The notes beneath the pieces are model-generated. The model saw nothing but the letters and a program-made list of their open reading frames with translations. It was not told where the DNA came from and searched no databases. From assembly GCA_947501805.1 (NCBI GenBank), contig CANMXJ010000006.1, positions 1 through 64,000 on the forward strand: 64,000 nucleotides of DNA, in the 5' to 3' direction. Shown one piece after another: positions 44,323-53,812 of the stretch. The first letter of the stretch is position 1; the number at the start of each line of letters is the position of its first letter. This stretch comes from an uncultured Sulfitobacter sp. Lineage in GTDB: Bacteria > Pseudomonadota > Alphaproteobacteria > Rhodobacterales > Rhodobacteraceae. The position numbers and the translations under genes were made by a program.

Positions 44323-45573
44323 ATGAATATCCTTTTTGTGCATCAGAACATGCCGGGTCAGTATCGTGAACTGGTTCAATGGCTGGCGGCCAGCGGCGGG
44401 CACCGTATCTTCTTTCTGACGCAAAAACAGAACGCGCCTGTTTTTGCCGGCGTTGAAACGCGTGTCTATAAACCACATCGCAAACCGGCCAAGGATGCTT
44501 ATGGACTGTCAAAAGTCTGGGAAGAGGCAATGGGCGCAGGATTTGGCGCAGCGATCGCGGCGCGTAAGATCGAGGTCGAGGATAGTTTTCGCCCCGACAT
44601 CGTAATCGGCCATGTTGGTTGGGGCGAGTTGAGTTTCTTCAAACAGATCTGGCCTGATGTGCCGATCATCGGTTTCTTTGAGTATTACTATAATATGGAG
44701 GGTGGTCTGGTTGGATTTGATCCCGAAGAACCGGTTTCAGATCATGCGCCGTTTCTGATGCAGGCGCGCAATTCCGTGCCTTTGGCGAATATCGAAGTCG
44801 TGGATCAGGGACATGCGCCTACGTTCTGGCAACGTGACCGCTTTCCGACCAGTTTTCATGACCGGATGTACGTTTGCCATGACGGCATCAGGACCGACAG
44901 TTTGGTGCCGAATCCAAAAGCGGAACTGCGTCTCGGCCGTCTTGACCGGCCTTTGACGCGAGATGATGAAGTGCTGACTTATGTGGCCCGAAATCTGGAA
45001 CGGGCGCGGGGTTTTCACCAGTTTATGCGCGCTTTACCACGGATCATGGAAGAGCGCCCGAATGCGCGTGTGCTGATTGTCGGGGGCAACGAGGTATCCT
45101 ACGGCGGCAAGAGCAAAAACGCCCGTGGTTTGCGTGGCGAGATGGAGGCCGAAGTTGGCGACAGGCTGGATTGGGAACGGTTGCACTTTCTGGGTCGTAT
45201 TCCTTACGCCGATTATCAGTCGTTGGTGCAGCTCAGCCGGTGTCATGTTTATCTGACCATGCCGTTTGTTCTGTCATGGTCGTTGCTTGAATCGATGTCG
45301 ATGGAAGCCACAATTGTTGCGGCGGATGTGGCACCTGTGCGCGAGGCGATTACCCACGGCGAAACAGGGCTTTTGGTTGATTTCTTTGATCACCAGGCAC
45401 TGGCAAAACAGGTGATCGACGTATTGGGCAATCCGGCGAAATATGCGTATCTGGGCACGGCGGCGCGAAAACATGTCGTTGCTGAATATGATTTCCTGAC
45501 CAAGTGCCTGCCGGAGCATATTGCGCAAATCAACGCTTTGGTGCCTGAAAGAAAACGGATCAAAATGCCCTGA
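44323..45573 (+). CDS. Glycosyltransferase family 4 protein
   Basis: The 416-residue GT-B protein has an N-terminal acceptor domain (MNILFVHQNMPGQYRELVQW) and a C-terminal donor domain with the E-x7-E-like segment (LSWSLLESMSMEATIVAADV) and ITHGETGLLVDF. It transfers a nucleotide-activated sugar to an acceptor of unknown nature at the cytoplasmic face of the membrane. The gap to the desaturases is 66 bp on the same strand, so it may be part of their transcript. Confidence 0.9.
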   Translation: MNILFVHQNMPGQYRELVQWLAASGGHRIFFLTQKQNAPVFAGVETRVYKPHRKPAKDAYGLSKVWEEAMGAGFGAAIAARKIEVEDSFRPDIVIGHVGWGELSFFKQIWPDVPIIGFFEYYYNMEGGLVGFDPEEPVSDHAPFLMQARNSVPLANIEVVDQGHAPTFWQRDRFPTSFHDRMYVCHDGIRTDSLVPNPKAELRLGRLDRPLTRDDEVLTYVARNLERARGFHQFMRALPRIMEERPNARVLIVGGNEVSYGGKSKNARGLRGEMEAEVGDRLDWERLHFLGRIPYADYQSLVQLSRCHVYLTMPFVLSWSLLESMSMEATIVAADVAPVREAITHGETGLLVDFFDHQALAKQVIDVLGNPAKYAYLGTAARKHVVAEYDFLTKCLPEHIAQINALVPERKRIKMP

Positions 45574-45615
45574 TGGCCTCTTGTGGCAGGGTGGGTGAAG
45601 GAACATTCTTTGGAC

Positions 45616-46470
45616 ATGGATAAAACGCTTCTTTCGTTCGGGCACGGCTTTAGCGCGCGCGCTTTGGCGGAGCGTTTGGTGCCGCAAGGCTGGCGTGTTG
45701 TTGGCACCACACGCAGTGCTGACAAGCTGGCCGGGATTGCCGCAACGGGGGTTGAGCCGCTGCTGTGGCCGGGATCTGATGTGGGTGCTGTGTTGCGCGA
45801 GGTATCACATTTGTTGATCTCTGCCGGGCCGGGGCCGGAAGGTGATCCGGTTCTGAATGCCTTGAAAGACGAGATTGCAGAAGTGGCACCAAAGTTGCGC
45901 TGGGCGGGATATTTGTCCACCACGGGTGTCTACGGCGATCATCAGGGAGATTGGGTGGATGAGACAACGGCATTAACCCCCGCTACAAAACGCGGCCTTG
46001 CGCGGGTGGACGCAGAAGCAGCATGGCGCGCCATCCCTGATCTGCCGCTACATATCTTCCGCTTGGCGGGCATTTATGGTCCGGGGCGGGGCCCGTTTGC
46101 CAAAGTACGCAAAGGCACAGCCCGGCGGATTATCAAAAAGGGACAGGTGTTCAGCCGCATCCATGTGGAGGACATTGCTCAGGCCTTGGACCTTTCAATT
46201 GCGCGGCCCGATTCCGGTGCGATCTATAACCTGTGTGATGATGATCCGGCACCGCCGCAGGACGTGATCGGCCATGCCGCCGAATTACTGGGACTGCCAC
46301 TTCCTGAAGCGGTTGATTTCGAAACGGCCGAGATGACCCCGATGGCGCGCAGTTTTTACGCAGAAAGCAAGAAAGTGCGCAACGATCGCATCAAGGCGGC
46401 ATTGGGGTGGCAGCCAAAGTATCCGGACTACCGGACCGGTTTGGCCGCAATGTTGCGTGATGATCCGTAG
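45616..46470 (+). CDS. YeeZ-like NAD(P)-dependent reductase
   Basis: The 284-residue extended SDR has a shortened N-terminal nucleotide site (FGHGFSARALAERL), the WAGYLSTTGVYGDH segment and a catalytic-like context of the YeeZ group. The substrate is unknown; relatives include uncharacterised epimerase/dehydratase-like proteins. The frame starts at 45583; the ATG at 45616 is preferred because the fold begins there. Confidence 0.82.
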   Translation: MDKTLLSFGHGFSARALAERLVPQGWRVVGTTRSADKLAGIAATGVEPLLWPGSDVGAVLREVSHLLISAGPGPEGDPVLNALKDEIAEVAPKLRWAGYLSTTGVYGDHQGDWVDETTALTPATKRGLARVDAEAAWRAIPDLPLHIFRLAGIYGPGRGPFAKVRKGTARRIIKKGQVFSRIHVEDIAQALDLSIARPDSGAIYNLCDDDPAPPQDVIGHAAELLGLPLPEAVDFETAEMTPMARSFYAESKKVRNDRIKAALGWQPKYPDYRTGLAAMLRDDP

Positions 46471-46575
46471 CATAAGGAAACTTGCGTCTCTTATGGCTTG
46501 GCACATTCACTCTGATCTTGTTCCAATTGGCAGCACCATCCATAAAGGCGGCGAAACACTAAGCCGGATACCGTC

Positions 46576-47361
46576 GTGCAGCACACCATAAGAACCATTT
46601 TGGAAAGCCGTGCTTTCGGTACCTTCATCATGGGCGTGATCATTTTCAATGCGATCCTGCTGGGGCTGGAAACGTCGCCAACTTTTGTCAGCGCAACCGG
46701 ACCAATTGTCGGCTATCTGGATAACCTGTGTCTGGGCATCTTTGTTGTCGAACTGGTTGTGAAATTGTTGGTCTACCGGTTTCGGTTTTTTACCGATGGC
46801 TGGAATATCTTCGACTTTCTTATTGTCGGCATATCGCTGGTGCCTGCCACGCAAGGTCTGTCCGCGTTGCGGGCGTTGCGGATTTTGCGGGTGTTGCGGT
46901 TGGTGTCCACGGCACCACGCCTGCGCCGCGTTGTTGAAGGGTTTATTACTGCGCTGCCCGGTATGGCATCGGTGTTTACCTTAATGGCACTGATTTTCTA
47001 TATCGGCGCGGTGATTGCCACTAAATTGTTCGGAGCAAGCTTTCCAGAATGGTTTGGCTCATTGGGCCGATCTGGTTATTCGCTGTTCCAGATCATGACG
47101 CTTGAAAGCTGGTCAATGGGGATCGTGCGGCCAGTGATGAAGACCTTCCCCTATGCCTGGCTGTTCTTCATTCCCTTCATCATGATCACCACTTTTGCCG
47201 TGGTGAACCTGCTGGTGGGTCTGATCGTAAATTCGATGCATGATGCGCATTCAGAGGAAAGCAACGCCGAAACAGATGCGTATCGCGATGATATTACCGC
47301 GCGATTGACCGCGATCGAAACCCGGCTGGATGCGTTGATCGAGCAACGTAAAAAGCCCTAG
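46576..47361 (+). CDS. Voltage-gated sodium channel (BacNav)
   Basis: The 261-residue single-repeat channel has helices S1-S6. The S4 sensor carries arginines every third residue (99, 102, 105, 108 in [15 protein letters not shown]) and the selectivity filter is TLESWSM (175-181), which is the same as in NavAb-type channels. The C-terminal tail (about 225-258) has the length for a coiled coil. It forms a tetrameric sodium channel in the inner membrane. The start is GTG. It ends 3 bp before the convergent dxs stop. Confidence 0.95.
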   Translation: MQHTIRTILESRAFGTFIMGVIIFNAILLGLETSPTFVSATGPIVGYLDNLCLGIFVVELVVKLLVYRFRFFTDGWNIFDFLIVGISLVPATQGLSALRALRILRVLRLVSTAPRLRRVVEGFITALPGMASVFTLMALIFYIGAVIATKLFGASFPEWFGSLGRSGYSLFQIMTLESWSMGIVRPVMKTFPYAWLFFIPFIMITTFAVVNLLVGLIVNSMHDAHSEESNAETDAYRDDITARLTAIETRLDALIEQRKKP

Positions 47362-49286
47362 GCGGATTGCTGGCCAATCTGCGCAATCCCGAGAACGTCC
47401 AGAACCTTTGCCTCGATATGCTCTGCGTTCATGCGCGCTTCGGCGTACATATCTGCGGGGGATGCGTGGTCGATGAAGGTGTCAGGCAAGACCATAGAGC
47501 GGAATTTGAGGCCATTATCAAACACCCCTTCCTCCGCCAAAAGCTGCGCTACATGAGAGCCAAAGCCACCAACAGCGCCTTCTTCGATGGTGATCAGCGC
47601 CTCGTGATTTGCGGCGAGTTCAAGGATCATGTTGCGGTCCAATGGCTTGGCAAAACGTGCGTCTGCGATGGTCGGTGAAATGCTCTTTGCGTTGAGAGCT
47701 TCGCCTGCTTTTTCTACCTCTGCCAAACGTGTGCCAAAGGACAGCAGTGCCACGCGTGCGCCTTTACGCATGATGCGCCCTTTCCCGATTTCAAGCGGGA
47801 TGCCCCGTTCCGGCAGGTCGACGCCGTTGCCTTCGCCGCGTGGAAAACGGAATGCGATAGGACCGTCATCATGCGCGGCGGCTGTGGCGACCATATGTTT
47901 CAGCTCTGCCTCGTCTGCGGCAGCCATGACTACAAAGCCCGGCAGGTTGGCAAGAAAAGCGACGTCAAACGCACCTGCGTGGGTTGCACCATCGGCACCA
48001 ACAAGGCCAGCACGGTCAATGGCAAAGCGAACAGGCAGGCGTTGGATCGCTACATCATGCACAACCTGATCGTAGCCCCGTTGCAGGAAGGTCGAATACA
48101 TGGTGCAGAACGGTTTCATTCCGCCCGCCGCAAGAGCCGCTGAGAAAGTAACACCATGCTGTTCGGCAATACCGACGTCAAAACAGCGCGAAGGATAGCG
48201 TTCGGCAAACAGGTTCAGGCCGGTCCCGTCCGGCATCGCGGCAGTCACAGCGCAGATTTTGTCATCTGAGGCGGCTTCTTCCAAAAGGGTCTTGGCAAAT
48301 ACAGATGTGTAGCTGGGCGCGTTTGAGGGCGCTTTTTTCTGTTCACCTGTCACAACGTTAAATTTTGCAACACCGTGCCCTTTGTCGCGGGCATTCTCGG
48401 CGGGGCCATAGCCTTTGCCCTTCTTGGTGATCACATGGATCAGAATGGGTCCGGTGGCGCGTTGTTTGACGGTACGAAGAACTGGAAGCAGCTGGTCCAT
48501 GTCATGTCCGTCGATTGGGCCGACATAGGAAAAGCCAAGTTGCTCGAACATGGTGCCGCCCACGGTCATGCCTTTCAGCATATCTTTGGCGCGTTTTGCG
48601 CCTTCGCGGAACGGTTCGGGCAACAGGCTGACGGCACCTTTGGCCGCAGCTTTGAACTCCTGAAAAGGCTCTTCGGCATAAAGCCGGCTCAGATAGGCGG
48701 ACATTGCGCCAACCGGCGGGGCAATCGACATTTCATTATCGTTCAGGATCACGATCAGGCGTTTGCCCAGATGCCCTGCGTTGTTCATCGCCTCGTAGGC
48801 CATACCGGCCGACATGGAGCCGTCACCGATCACAGCAATTGCATCGCCCAGACCTTCGGGGACAATGCCACCCAGATCGCGGGCTACGGCAAAACCAAGT
48901 GCGGCGCTGATCGATGTTGAGGAATGTGCTGCCCCGAAAGGATCGTATGGCGATTCGCTGCGCTTGGTGAAGCCGGACAGCCCGCCCTTTTGACGCAAGG
49001 TGCGGATACGGTCCCGGCGTTCAGTCAGGATTTTATGGGGATAGGTCTGGTGGCCGACATCCCAGATGATTTTGTCGCGTGGGGTGTCAAAGATCGCATG
49101 CAACGCAACGGTCAGTTCAACCACACCCAGTCCCGCGCCCAGGTGGCCGCCTGTGACCGATACAGCGGAAACCGTTTCGGCGCGGACCTCATGCGCGAGC
49201 TTGGTGAGTTCGGCATCGGAAAACTGCTTGAGGTCGGCAGGACGCGCAACGCGATCCAGCAAGGGGGTCTTGGGGCGGTCAGACAT
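47358..49286 (-). CDS. dxs: 1-deoxy-D-xylulose-5-phosphate synthase Dxs
   Basis: The 642-residue thiamine-diphosphate enzyme condenses pyruvate and glyceraldehyde 3-phosphate, the first step of the methylerythritol phosphate route. It has [18 protein letters not shown], the TPP-binding [18 protein letters not shown], and the pyrimidine domain with [18 protein letters not shown]. The start has GAGGA upstream and lies 10 bp after ispA. It is the last gene of an isoprenoid operon and depends on thiamine; a thiamine uptake system is 10 kb away. Confidence 0.97.
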   Translation of the reverse strand: MSDRPKTPLLDRVARPADLKQFSDAELTKLAHEVRAETVSAVSVTGGHLGAGLGVVELTVALHAIFDTPRDKIIWDVGHQTYPHKILTERRDRIRTLRQKGGLSGFTKRSESPYDPFGAAHSSTSISAALGFAVARDLGGIVPEGLGDAIAVIGDGSMSAGMAYEAMNNAGHLGKRLIVILNDNEMSIAPPVGAMSAYLSRLYAEEPFQEFKAAAKGAVSLLPEPFREGAKRAKDMLKGMTVGGTMFEQLGFSYVGPIDGHDMDQLLPVLRTVKQRATGPILIHVITKKGKGYGPAENARDKGHGVAKFNVVTGEQKKAPSNAPSYTSVFAKTLLEEAASDDKICAVTAAMPDGTGLNLFAERYPSRCFDVGIAEQHGVTFSAALAAGGMKPFCTMYSTFLQRGYDQVVHDVAIQRLPVRFAIDRAGLVGADGATHAGAFDVAFLANLPGFVVMAAADEAELKHMVATAAAHDDGPIAFRFPRGEGNGVDLPERGIPLEIGKGRIMRKGARVALLSFGTRLAEVEKAGEALNAKSISPTIADARFAKPLDRNMILELAANHEALITIEEGAVGGFGSHVAQLLAEEGVFDNGLKFRSMVLPDTFIDHASPADMYAEARMNAEHIEAKVLDVLGIAQIGQQSA

Positions 49287-49295
49287 TGTCGGTCC

Positions 49296-50162
49296 TCAGT
49301 TCTTGCGTTCAACGACAAAGCGCGCGGCGTCACGCAGCGTTTCCGCTTCTACACTATAAACACTTAGGGCATCGCAAGCAGATTGCACCAGATCATCGGC
49401 GCGGCGTTTGGCCCCATCAAGGCCAAGTAATGACACAAAGGTGGCTTTACCTGCATCGGCGTCCTTGCCCGTGGCTTTGCCAACGGTCTCGGCATCGCCT
49501 TCGACATCGAGAATATCATCTGCGATCTGGAACGCGAGACCAAGCGCGCTTGCGTAGGAGGCAAGTGGCGCGGTATCGGCACCTGCCATCCGCGGTCCTG
49601 CCATGGCGGCCCATGAAATGAGTGCGCCGGTTTTGCCTTGCTGAAGCTGTGTTATTTCCTGCAAGGTCAGTGGCGTTTTGGCCGTTTCTGCCGCAATATC
49701 CAAAGCCTGTCCCAGCACCATGCCTTGCGCACCGGACGCGATGGCAAGGCTGCGCGCCAGTTCCGCCCGAATGCCGCCACTGCCAATTTCCGGCGCTGTC
49801 ACCATTTCGAAGGCCAGTGACTGAAGCGCATCTCCGGCAAGGACCGCTGTCGCCTCGTCCCATTTGCGATGCACAGTTGGCGCGCCACGGCGCACATCAT
49901 CGTCGTCCATGCACGGCAGATCATCATGCACCAGTGAATAGGCGTGTAAGGCCTCGATCGCAGTTGCAGGCCAAATCGCAGCGGAAAAGGCAATGCCATG
50001 CAGCCGTGCTGTTTCCAGAACCAGAAACCCGCGCAGACGCTTGCCGCCGTTGGTCGCATGACCCATGGCATGCACAACAGGCTGATCGGCCATCTGCGCA
50101 AGCACACGATCAAAATGCGCTGTTACCCGCAGCGCTGTCTGTTCCAGACGTTCGTGAAACAC
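49296..50162 (-). CDS. ispA: Farnesyl/geranyl diphosphate synthase IspA
   Basis: The 288-residue prenyl synthase has the first aspartate-rich motif HDDLPCMDDDDVRRG and the second, FQIADDILDVEGD, plus KTGALISWAAMAG. It makes C15 or C10 prenyl diphosphates from the dxs-derived units. The start is GTG (50162), 6 bp from the xseB stop. It lies between xseB and dxs, the order usual in many proteobacteria. Confidence 0.95.
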   Translation of the reverse strand: MFHERLEQTALRVTAHFDRVLAQMADQPVVHAMGHATNGGKRLRGFLVLETARLHGIAFSAAIWPATAIEALHAYSLVHDDLPCMDDDDVRRGAPTVHRKWDEATAVLAGDALQSLAFEMVTAPEIGSGGIRAELARSLAIASGAQGMVLGQALDIAAETAKTPLTLQEITQLQQGKTGALISWAAMAGPRMAGADTAPLASYASALGLAFQIADDILDVEGDAETVGKATGKDADAGKATFVSLLGLDGAKRRADDLVQSACDALSVYSVEAETLRDAARFVVERKN

Positions 50163-50168
50163 GTGTCT

Positions 50169-50411
50169 CTAAAGCCCCTCAACGGGTTTGATGCCGGTTG
50201 GATTTCCATCCCCGTCCAACGTGATCGCGGCGACCTTTTCCTCGGCTTCTTTCAGCTTTGTCTCGCATCGGGCCTTCAACGCCGCCCCGCGCTCATAGAG
50301 TGCAATAGACGCATCCAGCTCTACATTTCCGCTTTCCAGCTGGCCCAGCACTTTTTCAAGCTCCGCCATGGCAGTCTCAAAGCTCATTTCTTCAATTGAT
50401 GTGTCTGTCAT
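50169..50411 (-). CDS. xseB: Exodeoxyribonuclease VII small subunit XseB
   Basis: The 80-residue helical subunit partners XseA (not in this window) in single-strand DNA degradation. The characteristic core MSFETAMAELEKVLGQLESG followed by ASIALYERGAAL identifies it. It begins the isoprenoid gene group 126 bp after petR. Confidence 0.95.
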   Translation of the reverse strand: MTDTSIEEMSFETAMAELEKVLGQLESGNVELDASIALYERGAALKARCETKLKEAEEKVAAITLDGDGNPTGIKPVEGL

Positions 50412-50488
50412 GCCAACGCCTCTTTGATGTCAATTCCACGCCACAATAGAATGGATGCGCAGCAGTCACCAGATGCGCTCTTGTCTTC

Positions 50489-50513
50489 TCTTTTTGGCCT
50501 TAAATATCGTCCG
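50489..50513 (-). repeat. Dispersed 25-bp element, copy 2
   Basis: This is an exact inverted-orientation copy of the element at 30439-30463. On the minus strand it starts 25 bp after the petR stop and lies 78 bp before the xseB start. The position after a stop codon in both cases suggests a post-gene element, perhaps affecting RNA 3' ends or acting as a common repeat of the genome. Confidence 0.8.
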
Positions 50514-50537
50514 TACTTTCGATAATCACAGGTGCCG

Positions 50538-51239
50538 CTAGTCAGGTGCCAACATATATCCGGCCCCGCGTACCGTCTGCAAATACTGTGGTTGTTTCGG
50601 ATTATCCTCGATCTTGCGTCTGAGCCGTGTGATTTGCACATCGACCGCACGTTCCTGCGCCTGCCCGCGATCACGGCCCAATTCCTCAACCAGTTTGGCG
50701 CGGCTTAGCGGGGCACCGGGTTGCGCCGAGAATATTTTCATCAGCTGGATTTCGGTCGCTGTCAGGCGTACCAGGTCGTCGCCCTGCCACATTTCGCCCC
50801 GTTCCAGATCATAGCGGATCGTGCCAAGTGTCATCACTTTGGGCGCGGTGTCCTCGACGCTGGTGTCCGGCATGCGCCGCAGGATTGCATTTATTCTGAG
50901 TAGCAGCTCTTTGGGCTCGAAGGGTTTGGCGAGGTAGTCATCCGCGCCCGCTTCAAGTCCCTCGATCCGGTTGCCGGTTTCACCTTTGGCGGTCAGCAGC
51001 AGGATTGGCGTCTGCATCGTTTCGCGCAAGGATGCGGTCAGTGCCAGCCCGTCTTCCCCGGGCATCATCACGTCCAGCACAATCATATCAAAATCCAGCC
51101 CTGCCAGGATGCGCCGCGCATGGGCGGCATCACGGGCGGCCGTCACCAGAAAGCCATGGCGCATCAGGAATTTCTGCAACAAGGTGCGGATGCGTTCGTC
51201 ATCGTCGACAATCAGCAGATGTGCGTCCATATCGTTCAT
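50538..51239 (-). CDS. petR: OmpR-family response regulator PetR
   Basis: The 233-residue regulator has a receiver domain (acid pair at Asp12-Asp13, phosphoacceptor Asp56 in IVLDVMMPGEDG, a conserved Lys in DDYLAKPF) and a C-terminal winged helix (VQITRLRRKIEDNPKQPQY). It corresponds to Rhodobacter PetR, described with PetP upstream of cytochrome bc1 genes and needed for their expression. It overlaps petP by 4 bases, with no histidine kinase next to it. Confidence 0.87.
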   Translation of the reverse strand: MNDMDAHLLIVDDDERIRTLLQKFLMRHGFLVTAARDAAHARRILAGLDFDMIVLDVMMPGEDGLALTASLRETMQTPILLLTAKGETGNRIEGLEAGADDYLAKPFEPKELLLRINAILRRMPDTSVEDTAPKVMTLGTIRYDLERGEMWQGDDLVRLTATEIQLMKIFSAQPGAPLSRAKLVEELGRDRGQAQERAVDVQITRLRRKIEDNPKQPQYLQTVRGAGYMLAPD

Positions 51240-51766
51240 GCGCCGCTCTCCTTTAACTTGGTGTAACTCGCGTGCATTTCCGGGTCCATCATGGCCTCTA
51301 GAACTGTGCGAAAACCTGCTACTGCTTCTGGCCCTGCATCACGAAAAGCGGCCCGCAAACGGGCGCGTTGGGCGTCCGATAATTTTTGCTCCAGAGCGCG
51401 GCCTTCTTGTGTCAAATGCAAATGGCGTTCCCTTTTGTCGTTCCGCCCTACTTTGCTTTGGACCAGACCATCCGCGATCAACGTGCGCAAGACACGGTTG
51501 AGTGACTGTTTCGTGACACCCAGAATGTTCAGCAGGTTGTTTACGGTTGTGCCTGGTGCGCGACCGATAAAGTGAATGGCGCGATGGTGCGCGCGACCGT
51601 AAGCCATGTCGCCCAAGATCCGGTCGGGGTCAGCCGTAAATCCGCGATAGGCAAAGAACATCGCTTCGCTGCCCTGACGTAGTTGTTCGTCTGTCAGAAA
51701 GAGCAGGCTGTCGCCGCGGACAGTGGAGGGCGGACGTCCGTTGGTCATTGTGTGCCTCATCATCAT
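51236..51766 (-). CDS. petP: MarR-family regulator PetP
   Basis: The 176-residue protein has a MarR winged helix, including GRAPGTTVNNLLNILGVTKQ and RTLIADGLVQSK, and helices on either side for dimerisation. With PetR it forms the PetPR pair known from Rhodobacter. The two are coupled by an ATGA overlap. Three ATG codons lie at the start (51766, 51763, 51760), so the exact start is uncertain by two residues. Identification is by family and by the neighbouring petR. Confidence 0.83.
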   Translation of the reverse strand: MMMRHTMTNGRPPSTVRGDSLLFLTDEQLRQGSEAMFFAYRGFTADPDRILGDMAYGRAHHRAIHFIGRAPGTTVNNLLNILGVTKQSLNRVLRTLIADGLVQSKVGRNDKRERHLHLTQEGRALEQKLSDAQRARLRAAFRDAGPEAVAGFRTVLEAMMDPEMHASYTKLKESGA

Positions 51767-51906
51767 TACCGCCCAAGTTTACGTCAGCCTTGTTGACACT
51801 CCAAGGATGAAACGCTAGGCAATTTCAGCTTTTGCGACATGATATGTCCATGCCGGACCTATTTGCGCAACATTCTTCAAACTGACGGTTATACAGGGGA
51901 TTTACG

Positions 51907-52776
51907 ATGGCGGGTGGATATGATGATCGGGACGGGTTTATCTGGATGGATGGCAAGATGGTTGATTGGCGCGATGCCAATGTCCACGTCCTGACCCATG
52001 CGATGCACTATGCGTCCTCTGTTTTCGAAGGGGAGCGGGCCTACAACGGGAAAATTTTCAAGAGCGTTGAGCATTCCGAGCGTCTGAAGCGTTCGGCGCA
52101 GATGATTGATTTCGAAATCCCATGGACCGTAGAGCAGATCGAAGCCGCCAAAGTTGAAACGCTGGCGGCCTCCGGTCTGCAGGATGCATATGTGCGCGCA
52201 ATTGCATGGCGCGGCGCGGGCGAGGATATGGGCGTGGCATCGGCCAAGAACCCTGTGCGCCTGGCCATCGCGGCCTGGGAATGGGGTGCCTATTACGGAG
52301 ACGCCAAGATGAAGGGGGCCAAGCTGGACATTTCCAAGTGGAAGCGGCCCTCTCCAGAGACCATTCCGTCACATGCCAAGGCGGCGGGCCTTTACATGAT
52401 TTGCACCATGTCCAAGCACGCAGCAGAGGCGAAGGGCTGTTCCGACGCGATGATGTTCGACTATCGTGGCTACGTGGCCGAGGCGACGGGCGCAAATATC
52501 TTTTTCGTCAAGGATGGCGAAGTGCACACACCGGATCCGGATTGCTTCCTGAACGGAATCACACGGCAGACGGTGATTGGCATGCTGAAGGAAAGAGGCA
52601 TCAAGGTACACGAACGTCACATCATGCCCGAAGAGCTGGAAAGCTTTGAGCAATGCTGGCTGACCGGCACTGCGGCAGAAGTCACGCCCGTGGGGCAGAT
52701 CGGTGATTTCAATTTCGAGGTCGGTGCGCTGACACGGGATATTGCGGAGAGCTACGAGAAGCTCGTGCGGGCCTGA
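51907..52776 (+). CDS. ilvE: Branched-chain amino acid aminotransferase IlvE
   Basis: The 289-residue fold-IV PLP enzyme transfers amino groups between branched-chain amino acids and 2-oxoglutarate. Lys158 in ETIPSHAKAAGLYM would hold PLP, and SVFEGERAYNG and YVAEATGANIFFVKDG are family motifs. Its start has a GGGATTT site. It is divergent from petP and transcribed alone. Confidence 0.95.
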   Translation: MAGGYDDRDGFIWMDGKMVDWRDANVHVLTHAMHYASSVFEGERAYNGKIFKSVEHSERLKRSAQMIDFEIPWTVEQIEAAKVETLAASGLQDAYVRAIAWRGAGEDMGVASAKNPVRLAIAAWEWGAYYGDAKMKGAKLDISKWKRPSPETIPSHAKAAGLYMICTMSKHAAEAKGCSDAMMFDYRGYVAEATGANIFFVKDGEVHTPDPDCFLNGITRQTVIGMLKERGIKVHERHIMPEELESFEQCWLTGTAAEVTPVGQIGDFNFEVGALTRDIAESYEKLVRA

Positions 52777-53097
52777 AAGCAAGATAAATGAGCCTGATCA
52801 AGGATTGGCGCACTTATGGCCCGCGGAGCGATTCGCGGGCTTAAGTCTAGTCATGCGATGTTTCGTGGGAATTCCGGCGATTGTGCCTTGTTGCCTACCT
52901 TGCTCCCGCTCTGGTAGAATTTTTGGCACATTTACCCTAAATTCTTTCATGTTTTCTTAACCAGCCCTCATTCAGAGGGCGGTGTGCATTGTTCGGGACA
53001 CATATTTTTGTTATGTTAAATGATGGGTCCATGCCTGCTTTGACACAGACGGCAGCTGCTTTTTTCATGTGGAACAATCAATTTTAGGAGAAAAATA
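52777..53097. other. Intergenic region upstream of the VPLPA-CTERM gene
   Basis: No gene is seen in these 321 bases. Two hairpins are present: GCCCGCG/CGCGGGC (52819-52840), a candidate terminator of ilvE followed by TTAAGTC, and GCCCTC/GAGGGC (52964-52980), near the promoter of the next gene. Confidence 0.5.
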
Positions 53098-53721
53098 ATG
53101 AAAAGATATATTCTTGCGGCTGTTGCCGCAGTGGGGCTTGCCGGGACGGGTGTCTCTGCAGCCACGCTCGACGGAACGTTCTGGGACGCACCGGCGAACA
53201 CATTTTCCAACATCAACGATGCCATTAGCTATGCAACAAGCAACACCGCCGATGCAACCTTTGTGTCTACTGGGATTGATTATGGTGATGGTCCCGGTTT
53301 TGGCATCGGTACACTTGGTGATTTCCTGAATGCGGATGCGGGCTCGATCACAGCTGGTGCTGGAAGCACCAATTTCCAGGAATCAGTGTTGAAGCTGACA
53401 GGTCAAGTTGCCCTCAATTTTGGCGATACGATCAATGTAACTTCGGATGACGGGTTCCGTCTTTTTGTGGACGGTTCCGTGCTGAGCGAATTTATTGGAC
53501 TGCGTGGACCCAACAACACATCTAGCGCCACATGGGCTGGTGCATCCGGCGTATACAGCACAACGCTGTGGTACTTTGAAGGGCAACTCACTCAGGCCCA
53601 ATTCGTGTCCAACCTTGGCGATTTTGCGGTCGCTCCCATTCCGATTCCAGCGAGCGCGCTACTGCTTCTTACAGCATTCGGCGGATTGGGCGCGATGCGT
53701 CGCCGCCGCAAGGCCGCCTGA
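53098..53721 (+). CDS. VPLPA-CTERM-like exported protein
   Basis: The 207-residue protein has a signal peptide (MKRYILAAVAAVGLAGTGVSAA) and ends in a sorting tail: IPIPASALLLLTAFGGLGA, a hydrophobic helix, then RRRRKAA, the pattern of Rhodobacterales PEP-CTERM/VPLPA-CTERM proteins processed by an exosortase. The middle resembles a PA14-type glycan-binding or protective domain (DTINVTSDDGFRLFVDG). It would be surface- or matrix-associated. An AGGAG site precedes the ATG. No exosortase lies in this window. Confidence 0.88.
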   Translation: MKRYILAAVAAVGLAGTGVSAATLDGTFWDAPANTFSNINDAISYATSNTADATFVSTGIDYGDGPGFGIGTLGDFLNADAGSITAGAGSTNFQESVLKLTGQVALNFGDTINVTSDDGFRLFVDGSVLSEFIGLRGPNNTSSATWAGASGVYSTTLWYFEGQLTQAQFVSNLGDFAVAPIPIPASALLLLTAFGGLGAMRRRRKAA

Positions 53722-53763
53722 TCATTTGGCATAGACAGCCCTTTGCGGGTTCGTTTCCAGTTT

Positions 53764-53791
53764 CCACAGGCGGGTATTCACCCGCCCGTGG
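53764..53791. terminator. Bidirectional hairpin between convergent genes
   Basis: CCACAGGCGGGT pairs with ACCCGCCCGTGG (one mismatch) across an ATTC loop. It sits between the VPLPA-CTERM gene and the cyclase gene, and may terminate both. Confidence 0.6.
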
Positions 53792-53812
53792 TGCGTTTAA
53801 GTATTCGTGCCG

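Noticed and set aside
50408..50689. Minus-strand frame of 93 codons between petR and xseB
   Set aside because: It overlaps the petR 3' end out of frame, has no motif and contains the 25-bp element.
52929..52945. Possible sigma-54 promoter TTGGCACATTTACCCT before the VPLPA-CTERM gene
   Set aside because: The -24 GG element is present, but the required GC of the -12 element is absent at the correct spacing.
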